From NCBI GenBank assembly GCA_010015805.1, contig ML978122.1:2390453-2454452 (forward strand): a DNA stretch of 64,000 nucleotides, given 5' to 3'. Shown piece by piece: positions 55,291-64,000 of this stretch (its first letter is position 1; the number at the start of each line of letters is the position of its first letter). The stretch is from Rhizodiscina lignyota (Eukaryota; Ascomycota; Dothideomycetes; Aulographales; Rhizodiscinaceae). The position numbers and the translations under genes were made by a program. The notes beneath the pieces were generated by a model. It was not told the DNA's origin and searched no databases. It worked only from the letters and a program-made list of their open reading frames with translations.

Positions 55291-56730
55291 CTACAGCCTC
55301 GCCTTTTCGCGTAGAGCTTCCTCTACTAGTTTGACAGCCACATCTGCGGTGCCATAGCTGCTTTGATATCCATACCCTCCATGTCCATAATTGTGGATAG
55401 TCCATACACCGTCAATTCTCTCCTTCTCTACCCTTGGACCTCCCTCCCTCATGGGCCGCAGCCCAACACCATGGCGGATGATACTCAACTTCTCGATTCC
55501 CTCTCCATTTGTCAGCTCAGGGCAAAGATCGACGCATCGTTTCATGATTCTGATGGCAAGGTTGGGATCGGGTTGAGATTCCCAGCTCCCTTTCTGTAAG
55601 CATCCGCCGAGGATACAACCACCACCTTGAAATTATTAGTCTTACTTCCATCAGGTCTTGTGGAAGAATGACTTACCAGCAGCTCGATGCATTATATACG
55701 TAGCCTCGTCCGAACCGTCGTCCGTTCCGGAGGTGGACGCCATAACCTTTGGGTCGTTTCGCACAACGACGATTTGCCCGCGTCCGGGATACACCTTCTT
55801 GTCCTCCACACCACCAAGCTTGAGAGATGAAAGCCCAGTGCAATTAACCACAACGTCAGCTTTCTTTCCAGAATGATGCATGCTAGCTGCATCTGCAACG
55901 TGGCTTGCAATGCCCCTCTCTATCTTTACTCCGTTTTTCAGGCACTGACCAGCTAGCCACGGGAGGTATATGGCTGTATTGATGCATACGGAAGTAAAGC
56001 CTGTGGCGGAATCCATTATAGGAGGGAGTTCCCGTTCGGGAAGAACCCTAAACTGATGGTTGTCAACTCTATCGGAGGTAACCAACGTCAGCAAGATCTT
56101 GCTTACATTTGGGACCACATCCTTGAACCAAGCATCCTTCTTCAGCAGCTCTTTGAACCAGTCACCGGTTGCGCTGCCGACGTCTTTCTTCCGATTGTAT
56201 ACTACGGTATCTGTGGCATTCTCAGGCACTGTTTGATTTGGAATTGCGCGTGTACCTGCAGCTTAGCTTACCTTGGAAATGTATGCCAGCCTCAAGCACA
56301 TCCGATGCCAAACGGCTCAGTTCTGGCCATGTAGCCTTTTCCAGTTTGCCCAGTAAGGATTCTTCTGTTCCAACACTGATTGAGACATATTAGAAAGCTT
56401 ACGGCAGAGAACGGCAGTAAACGTGGAGAGGAATGCTCTTATCAGAGGCGGCATGTTGATAGCCGCAAAATTTGCGAGTAAATAGACAAGTAAAGTGGTG
56501 TCGCCTACGGGAGATAATTGGCGCCCGCCCAAGGAGAGGCATATTCAATGTCATAGTCGCCTGGCATATGTTTGGCAACAATGGTTATGCTGTATTTTGG
56601 GTTGCGTGACAGCAGCAGGGCTGTTGTCAATCCCACCACTCCCGCACTGCAACGCATGTCAATCACGAACGGTGGGAGCGCGAATGAGAATATGAGCTTA
56701 CCCGAGAACAGTGATGTTTGTTTGAGCCAT
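55291..56730 (-). CDS. D-amino acid oxidase, FAD-dependent, peroxisomal
   Basis: Six exons, 56730-56702, 56646-56509, 56375-56272, 56228-56107, 56052-55677 and 55625-55291 (introns 55, 133, 43, 54 and 51 bp), give 367 residues. The N-terminus [18 protein letters not shown] is the FAD-binding GxGxxG motif at residues 10-15. Further marks: [32 protein letters not shown] (FAD contact), [28 protein letters not shown] and the family signature [14 protein letters not shown] near residue 335. It oxidises D-amino acids to keto acids, ammonia and hydrogen peroxide. The C-terminus ARL is a PTS1 peroxisome signal, as in known fungal enzymes. One intron is only 43 bp. Confidence 0.93.
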
Positions 56731-57188
56731 AATAAAGACAATTGGCAATGATTTATTGTTGTGGTGGACGGCGTCGAGGGGAGACGACGGACGTTGAATA
56801 CACTCTCCGCTGTCGCCTGACCCTAGTTTTCCCAATTCGTCGAGGGTTTGAGCTTTGCTAGCCACCACAATTATAACAATAGAGACAATAGGAATCGACG
56901 CAACGCACTCCAAATCAAAATCCAACGCCCCACTGCTCCTGCAATTCTCTAAATTCAACCGTTACCAACCCAGAATTTCTGCGAACAAAAGGCATTGCTT
57001 CCCTCGTCTGCTCTCGTTTGCATCTCTTGCTGTAGCCTGCAAAACAGTCCGACGCAAACACAGGCACACGAAATTCAAAACATCAGCTTCTACCTACACT
57101 ACTCAAAACTCCCTTGATTATTTCCTATTTCCTATTTCCTACTTCCTACTTCACGCATCGCTGGCCAGTTTTGGATATCCATCCAAAA
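56731..57188. promoter_or_regulatory. Shared upstream region of the D-amino acid oxidase and OTU genes
   Basis: 458 bp between divergent start codons. At 57118-57152 lies a short tandem array of CTATTTC/CTACTTC heptamers, part of the pyrimidine-rich leader of the OTU gene. No specific factor site is claimed. Confidence 0.5.
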
Positions 57189-58880
57189 ATGCTTAGCGCG
57201 GCTGGTACAGGTCGTGTGGTACTCAAGCCGACCAGTCGTAATCGCCGCTCCACAGCTGTCCAAGTCGCCGAACCGCCTGAGGCCCGTTCTCACCTGGGAG
57301 GTCCAACTGCTTCGACTTCGAGCACCAGAGGCCTCAGAGGCCTAAGGAGCCGTTCGAACATGTACTCTGAATCAGAATTTCCACTTTTATCTGCTATTGG
57401 ACTGTACGCTGCTCAGACTCAAGGGGACGGTATAGGCCACACCAATTTCCAACACCGTGAACAAACGAGGCTGACCACGATTTTCTAAATTTCTAGGCAA
57501 TTGCCTCTTCAACGCATTGTCCGACCAGCTCTACGGCGAGCAAAGTCAGCATCGCCAAATCCGCAACGCCGTGATCGAGCACATGCGCGAGCAGAGCAGC
57601 CACTACAAGGCCTACGTCGATGTGCACCCAGGTGGAGGAACAAGACGCAACCCGAAACGCAAGAATGCCGGTGCCTACTCCGCTCCGGTTGCTTTCTCAC
57701 CACCTACCGAAGAAGAAATCGACCGTGCATTCGAGAATCATCTGAAGACGATGGCGCAGGGTGGTACCTACGGTGACAACATGGAGATTGTGGCATTCGC
57801 GACTGCGTTCAACACGGACGTTCGCATCTACCAGAGGGACTTTGCGTACGTGGTCGAGCCGATTCAAGGTGTCGTCGCAGAAGACAACAGCGGCGAGAGA
57901 CCCGTTCTTCACATTGCATACCATGTAAGTACAAGGGTTCGCCAATTCCTCTAACTTGTCACGCGACTTTTACAGAACTCGTTGTAGTAACAGCTTCGCA
58001 GACTTGGGAGCACTACTCCACCATCCGAAACCTTGACGGCCCTCACACCGGCCTTCCTCACGTCCGCGTCAAAGCTCTCTCACCCGAAGAAGAGAAGGCT
58101 CAGAAGGAGAAACTTGAACAAACTCCCGTTGTCGCTCAATGGATGATCGACGTTGTCACCAAGTCCTTGCCATTCCTTGCCGACAAGCTCACGATCAAGA
58201 AGACCCTGGAAGAGACAAAGGGAAACATCGACCTCGCCGTCTCAAAGCTTCTGGACGCTGAAGACGGCGGCTTCACCTCATCTGCACAAGAGAGCTCCAG
58301 TGTCGAGCGTGAGCCAGACAGTGACGAGGAGGCTATCTATGGCCCGAACAAGAGACAGGATCGTCGCATGAGCAAGGCAACGCGTGCGTTGATGAAGGAC
58401 AAGGCCGAGTACCGCCGCGAGGCATTCGCCAAGGTCGAGCAGAATGACGGCAGCCAGGAGTCGGTCGCGAGCTCTAATGGCTCTCAAGGCTGGGAAGATG
58501 TCACATCATCACAAGAGCAAGGAGGCGCCTCCAAGAAGGAGGAGGATGAGGACAGCGACTGGAGGCCTGAGACCGAGCCCTTCACCGACGACGAGCGTGC
58601 CTCTTCTGCACCACCGGCCGAGCAGAAGATCAAGCTCAAGATGAACTTCTCGGCTCCGCCGCTGCCAAGCGGCAAATCGCATGTTCGACAGCAGGGCCCG
58701 CAGGGCCGCAAGGTCAATGCGCGACGTACCAAGGAGCTCAAGAAGCAGGCGCAGAAGATGGCACGCAAGAAGCGTGCCCAGGCCGACGCTGAGGCGAGCA
58801 GCCTCATACCAGAGCGCAAGACGGAGCTGCCAATGCACTTCAAGAACGCCGTCGAGGGCCTAAAGACGATTCACATCTAG
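57189..58880 (+). CDS. OTU-family deubiquitinase, OTUD3-like
   Basis: Three exons, 57189-57429, 57497-57924 and 58002-58880 (introns 67 and 77 bp), give 515 residues. The first junction rebuilds the catalytic site QGDGNCLFNALSDQLYG, with Asp80 and Cys83. The OTU domain continues (HRQIRNAVIEHMREQSSHY, GGTYGDNMEIVAFATAFNTDVRIYQ) to PVLHIAYHTWEHYSTIRN, which holds the catalytic-type His. A UBA-like helical segment follows (FLADKLTIKKTLEETKGNIDLAVSKLLD, about residues 275-305), as in OTUD3. The C-terminal 200 residues are charged and low in complexity, ending in a basic ARRTKELKKQAQKMARKKR stretch that may be nuclear-targeting. It would remove ubiquitin from unknown substrates. Confidence 0.9.
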
Positions 58881-59657
58881 GCACCTCAGCGTGCAACACT
58901 CGGTCGTCGACCCGCTGCGGCACGCACAACTCCATCTCATCCTCCCAAAGTCGTGCTTTCGCCTGCCCTCCAGTATCGTTCAATAACCTCCTCCACGACC
59001 TCGCGTGGATACGCCCCGGCTGATTTTGCACCTTCTCATCGACGCTCATACACCTCGGCCGACATCACCGGACTCGGTCACCCCACCCTACCCGATCACA
59101 TCCACCACTTCCCCCACACATCTCTTCTTCTGCTATGAATGCATCAGCGACAATGCATGGCGACGGCGTTGGATTTGTTTTCTTGTCTTTTTTGGAGTTT
59201 TGGTACCAACAGCATACCGCGTGGAGCGGAATTTGAAGGCGGTGCATCGAAGGCGGTGCCCGAAGTGCTCGTGCACCTGGATGCATCGACGCCGTTTTAT
59301 ACGTTTTGGAATACGAAAGGCATCTGAGTAGATCTCGAATCCACTCACACAGTGCGAACATGTACCTAGTCACGCCATGGAAGATCAGAGCTGGGAGCGA
59401 TACCTGAGCGGCCATTGCTGTCGCTCGCACTCCGGTGCGGGTTGTGTACCTAGTCTCATACCATGGCATATTAAGACTGGGAATTATCAGAGCGGCCATC
59501 GCTGTCGTTCGCGAATCAAACAATACTTCATCTCAATTCATTCGTCTCGCGTGCAAGTAATTGAACCGTGAAATCTATTTACATGAGGTGAGTAGCTCTA
59601 TTCCATTCCAGCCTTTCCATAGAGACGTATCGAAAGGAAACCCATCACTATCATCTC
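58881..59657. other. Convergent intergenic region
   Basis: 3' flanks of the OTU and RKI1 genes. Two near-copies of a GCGGCCATYGCTGTCG-type segment occur at about 59409 and 59492, preceded by related ACCATGG/CGCCATGG words, so a diverged direct repeat of about 85 bp spacing is present. No gene is accepted. Confidence 0.45.
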
Positions 59658-60939
59658 TTATTTTCTCTTCCTCACCTCCACGCTCCCATCCCTATTACCA
59701 AAATACACTGCCACCGGCTTCTGTCCACCAGCACTTATCCCCTTCTCCATCGCCGTGATCCCATCCATTCCACAGAACAACCCAACCTCCAACACCCCGG
59801 TAATCAACTTGATTCTCCGACTCAACTCCTCCACCTCCCACCGTCCATCCTCACCCGGTCCCTTCCCCTGCACCTGGTTCAGCACGCCGTTACCAATCCC
59901 GCCCACCGGGCCCTGATCCGACTGCTTCGCCGCTGCTTCCGCAGCAGTCAACAGTTTCGGGAACGGCGCGTCGATGATGAAGAAGTCCTGGTCTGTCTTG
60001 AGCGGGCCGGCTTTCGCGAGGAGGCCGTCGCGCACGCGGGGGTTGGAGGAGCCGAGGGCGCGCAGGGCGGAGAGGACGACGTGGATGGAGATGGGCGCGA
60101 CCTCGATGGGGACGGAGGGCCAGGAGGTTAGGAGGTGTGTTTGGGCTTTGCGGTAATCTTCAAGAAGCTTCATGTTAACCAAACGGGTGCCGCATTGGCG
60201 CAAAATGGGAAGAGGACAGACCTGCGACGCAAATGAACTTCTTTGAGCGTTCCGCTACGAGCTTCTCTTGGAACAGGCAGGCGCCGCCGCCCTTGACGCA
60301 GTTCAGGTCCTCGTCTACTTCGTCCGCGCCGTCGAAGCACATGTCGAGCAGGACACCCTCTGGCAGCTCGTCGAAGGCAATTGGCATGAGGCCGGCTTTT
60401 ACAATCACTTGTCGCGATTGATAGCCGGTTGGGACAAAACGTATCGTGTCATTGGTTACTGTCTTTAGCTTCTCTTTGATGGCCTCTACGACGTATATGA
60501 TGGTCGTTCCGGATCCAATGCCGACGAAGGAGCTCGATGGATCAAAGTGGTCTTCTACGGCGCGCTTGGCAGCATTCTGCTTTGCATCTTCGATGGGTAG
60601 TTCCGCCATGTTGCTGCTGCTCTGGTCGGATGCAGTTGTCGAATATGGAGAGATGAGACTCGGGAAGTTTGATATCAAACACCGCGGAGACTGGAGAGCA
60701 GGACGGCGGACGTTAAAGCTGCAAGATGGACGGAAGCTAACGGGCTTCTGGGGACGCAATTGCGGTCCCTGCGTGGTCAAATGACGCTCAAAGGGCCTAG
60801 AATGCCGAACTTTGGCAGCTCTGAGGATGTAGGGACTGTTCGCAGCGAAGGATGCCGCTCCCGTTCGGGACCGAAGCAATGATGGATTCACGAGATGGAA
60901 GACAGACCGAGGACTCGGATTGAGGGACTGGAGGCTCAT
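59658..60939 (-). CDS. RKI1: Ribose-5-phosphate isomerase
   Basis: Two exons, 60939-60222 and 60157-59658 (64-bp intron), give 405 residues from the first ATG, or 295 residues from a second in-frame ATG at 60609 (MAELPIEDAKQN), which is where typical family members start. Catalytic and sugar-binding motifs: FVGIGSGTTIIYVVEAI, DGADEVDEDLNCVKGGGACLFQEKLV, CVADYRKAQ (at the splice junction), WPSVPIEVAP, DFFIIDAPFP and VLEVGLF. The enzyme interconverts ribose-5-phosphate and ribulose-5-phosphate in the pentose phosphate pathway, in the cytosol. The 110-residue extension is Arg/Ser/Pro-rich with almost no acidic residues, like a mitochondrial presequence, so two products are possible; the frame is open here, but which ATG is used is unproven. 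Confidence 0.9.
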
Positions 60940-61448
60940 AAACTCCCAACAACGATGGTTGCGAGTGAACAATTGACTCAGCAAGCTGGTGTGCTTAGTG
61001 ATTCCGTTTTATGGTTGATACATGATGATGCCGCATAGGGCAGCATATAACCGTCCAGTGGTGTCACTCCGGGCCTGGATGCCCCGCGGTCGGCGACAGG
61101 GGAGGGCCCCACCACTAGGTGGGTAGGTACCTCTGTACCTTGGTCTGGCTTCGTTGGGCTCCATATAACATCTCGAAATACCAACACATGTTGTGTTAGG
61201 ATTAAAGGGGCCTTGTGTCAAACCTGTGTATACATACATCAAACACTTCAAAAAGAAGAAAACACTCTTGAAGGTTGGGAATATGATTGGATATATACCA
61301 GCCTATTCTGGCCATCGCGGGAAATCCCGAGGACACAAGTGGAAGCCTTGGCATCAAGCTGCGTGAAGCTGTCGGTGCCTGCAGCATAAAAGAATCGGAA
61401 CTTCCACTGCTTCCTTCTCACATCTCCAACTCTCATACGCGCTCCAAA
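60940..61448. promoter_or_regulatory. Shared upstream region of RKI1 and ULA1
   Basis: 509 bp between divergent start codons. It holds a near-palindrome GGTACCTCTGTACC at 61125-61139, related to two copies at 28.58 kb, in a GC-rich patch. If RKI1 starts at 60609, the RKI1 promoter is correspondingly longer. Confidence 0.5.
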
Positions 61449-63313
61449 ATGCCGGGCACAACTCCTCCCGTGCTCGAGGGAGCTCCGACCGACAAGCAGA
61501 AGAAGTACGACCGACAACTCCGATTATGGGCCGCGAGTGGACAACAAGCTCTCGAGGAAGCTCACGTCCTGCTCATAAATGCTGGCCCTGGTGCTGCTGG
61601 AGTAGAGACCCTCAAAAACTTGATTCTACCTGGTACGGTATTCGTAGTCGAGCTTCCGAGACCTTCAAGAGGCTAATATCTTCCAGGCATTGGCAAATGC
61701 ACAATCCACGATGACTGCAAGGTTCAAGATGCTGATCTGGGAGTGAATTTCTTCTTAGAACAGAGCAACATCGGTGGTTCGCGAGGGGATTTCCTCAAAA
61801 ACAACCTCCAAGAACTCAATCCGGATGTCGACGTGAACTGGATTTGGGATGTAGGTGCTCTAACTCCAATCTTAGTGCAGAACTAACATTTCACGTAGCC
61901 CTTAGAAGACCTCTTAGCGAAACATGACGCCCTCAAACCTTACACTCTCATCATAGTCGTGCCTCCTGTCCACCCTAATAGCCTCTCGAAGATATCCCAG
62001 CACTGCCAGGCGACCGACACACCACTCATCTACCTACATAGCGTGGGCTTCTACTCCCACTTCACAATGCAACTACCTTACGCATTTCCAATTGTCGACA
62101 CACATCCCGACCCTGAGACAACGACAGACCTACGGCTTCTGAAGCCATGGCCCGAGTTGTCCGCATTGGTAGAGCAGAAGACCAGGGGCTTAGAGGCAAT
62201 GGACAACGAAGATCACGGTCATGTCCCATACGTTCTGCTTCTCCTGCATTATATCGAAGTATGGAAGTTGTCTCACGACGGTAAACCACCGCAGACATAT
62301 AAGGAAAAGAACGAGTTCAAGCAACTGGTCTCTGCCGAGGGCAGGTTTAGCCAGCCGGAAGGCGAGGAGAATTACGAACAAGCAATTGCCGCAGTGCTGA
62401 AGAACTTCAACTATCCGGAACCATCATCAGCAGTCAAAGAAGTGTTCAAATCGCCTGAGTGCCAAAATATTACTGTGAGCAGCGCAAACTTCTGGATAAT
62501 CGCAAACGCGATATCGCAGTTCTACGGGACGAACGGAGTTTTGCCACTACCAGGCTCAGTCCCTGACATGAAAGCCAAGTCCGCAGATTACATCCAGCTG
62601 CAGACGGTGTACAAAGAGAAGGCTAGAAGCGACGTTGCCACAGTACTCGGTCTAGTCCGCGACCTCGAACAGGAACTTGGCCGCCCTCAGCCAATCGAGG
62701 AGAGGGAAGTCGAGGCCTTCTGCAAGAACGCAGCGCACATCAAGCTCGTGCGCGGCCGGCCGCTGCAGGTTATACGACCTGGCGAGAACGTCGAGTGGGG
62801 GGTGCAGGCTAAGAGCGCGGTCAACAAGCTGTCGGATCCCGATAGCCTGATTGGGCTGTACATCGCGTTTCTCGCGTACGACGTGTTCTGCGCGAATCAT
62901 TCCTCCCACGGCATCGGCGCTCGTGCACACGAGCCTACGGAGGACGGGGTGGATCTAGACTGGAATTCGGAGGAGATGGCGGAAACGATGTACAAGATCA
63001 TCGATGTGCTGATCAAAGAATCGGGGAGGACGCTGGAAGAGGATGAGTTAGAGGAGATCAAGTCTCGTTCGAGCAAGTTCGTTGCGGAGATGTGCGTACA
63101 ATTCATCACTGCCCCCGCTTCTTGATCTGGAGAATTGCTGACATGAACTTTAGCGTTCGCGCCGCTGGTGGCGAGTTACATAACATTGCCGCTTTGACAG
63201 GCGGTTTGGTGGCGCAGGAGGCCATCAAGATCATCACGAAGCAGTACGTTCCTGTGGATAACACGTGCTTGTTCGACGGCGTTTTCAGCAAGACGTCGGT
63301 CATAAGGGTGTAG
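61449..63313 (+). CDS. ULA1: NEDD8-activating enzyme E1 regulatory subunit (APPBP1-like)
   Basis: Four exons, 61449-61632, 61687-61850, 61899-63091 and 63154-63313 (introns 54, 48 and 62 bp), give 566 residues. The start [17 protein letters not shown] leads to [53 protein letters not shown] in pieces typical of the ThiF/E1 fold; the ATP-binding loop is altered as usual for the regulatory half. The C-terminal [42 protein letters not shown] is the E1-family closing block; the GTGCGT donor at 63092 gives the expected [12 protein letters not shown]. With Uba3 it forms the heterodimer that activates NEDD8/Rub1 for cullin modification; this subunit has no catalytic Cys. Cytosol and nucleus. Confidence 0.93.
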
Positions 63314-64000
63314 ATGTGCACTAGATACGGAGGATACGAGGAAGCGAGACGATTAACGTTGAAGCATTACGAAGAAGATGATTAGACGCCGGTACCCCTT
63401 CGAATCATTTGCATAGCAACGGCGTATGGCTATAGGCTGGACTTTCTGGATGCATCGGGCCTCACAGGCCAAGAAGATGCTCAATAAAAGACCTTTTACT
63501 CAGATCCATCCGCGTATCCCCGACAGCAACTCGTTTGCTATTGAAGAGTAAGGCCGGTCCGTGGGTTAGTACAGCGGTTAACGTAACCGCGTTCAAAGGA
63601 TCTACTGCAGCCACTTCGCCCTTTTTAAGCGGCTGTTTACCGGCGTTCCGGAATCCGGGCTCGCCTTGCGTGCATACGCATGCTTTGCTAGCATCCCCGG
63701 AAGAAGCACAAACGGTTCAAACGCACCCACTCAAAGGCGTGGACACTACGCTCATAGTTCGTGCTTGGTGGTACACTTTCTGCGCCCAAATGACTCTGGA
63801 CTGCTGGCAAACACACATTTCGGAGTGCTGAGAATATAAGATTGGATGTACTATGTATACAGTACCAACAAAATGAACGCAAAGTCGCAAACCGAAGCTG
63901 TTCCTTTTCTGGCATCATAAACTAGTATACGTGCCTGTGCAATCAAGGTCTCTACTTATCTCACCTCTGACCATCGGATATGTAAGGCTTATCAAATTTT
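63314..64000. other. 3' flank of ULA1, no gene seen
   Basis: About 690 bp to the window edge. A small inverted repeat (GCGGTTA / TAACCGC at 63574-63590) is present. The 98-codon frame at 63535-63831 is not convincing. Confidence 0.4.

Noticed and set aside
63574-63590. Inverted repeat GCGGTTA/TAACCGC as a possible tRNA arm or regulatory hairpin
   Set aside because: No acceptor stem, T loop or box motifs around it; a 7-bp hairpin of this kind is common.
1-64000. tRNA or rRNA genes and CRISPR arrays
   Set aside because: I looked for T-loop motifs, box A/B-like pairs, rRNA words and regularly spaced repeats and found none that held up; a tRNAscan run would settle the tRNA question.

Overview
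The window is nuclear DNA of a filamentous ascomycete (Pezizomycotina). The evidence is genes split by many short introns (43 to about 130 bp, GT donors, CTAAC/CTGAC-type branch sites, YAG acceptors), fungus-specific families (HET, fungal NACHT receptor, SRE-type GATA factor, GH47 mannosidase, GILT-like thiol reductase) and AT-rich transposon remains with in-frame TAA/TAG codons of the kind left by repeat-induced point mutation (RIP). I cannot place it to genus; Dothideomycetes or a relative is a guess. Coordinates of spliced genes run from start codon to stop codon, with exons given in the evidence.

Layout. 1-7 kb: a decayed pogo-like transposase tail, a HET-domain gene, and an unusual HNH-like plus glycerophosphodiesterase fusion. 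7-20 kb: a GPI-type surface protein, a Ser/Thr-rich membrane protein, an MFS carrier, a FAR1-type zinc-finger protein, a Golgi-type glycosyltransferase, a small Cys-rich secreted protein and a MATE-type transporter, mostly on the minus strand. 21-28 kb: a five-exon nitronate monooxygenase, a frameshifted gene starting with an LPAEIRNEIY segment, a Kre9/KNH-like membrane protein and a GH47 alpha-1,2-mannosidase. 28-41 kb: a gene-poor island with a 252-bp TA-flanked terminal-inverted-repeat element, a broken NLR-type receptor of about 1,550 residues, several diverged tandem repeats, RIP-like AT-rich tracts, one small secreted protein and doubtful short ORFs. 41-64 kb: a dense housekeeping block: sulfite reductase hemoprotein (MET5), SRE-type iron regulator, eIF2B alpha (GCN3), NECAP-like endocytosis protein, GILT-like thiol reductase, TVP15-like Golgi protein, peroxisomal D-amino acid oxidase, OTU deubiquitinase, ribose-5-phosphate isomerase and the NEDD8 E1 subunit ULA1.

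How the genes relate. I see no biosynthetic cluster. Three divergent pairs share upstream regions (GCN3/NECAP, DAAO/OTU, RKI1/ULA1). The accessory left half carries recognition-type genes (HET, NLR, HNH-GDPD) and surface or secreted proteins next to transposon remains, which is a common setting for fungal non-self recognition loci; the right half is conserved metabolism and trafficking. The most unusual single items are the HNH-GDPD fusion with a His-to-Cys change in the nuclease motif, the twice-broken NLR, the TIR element beside it, and two well-supported GC-AG introns (a third is tentative).
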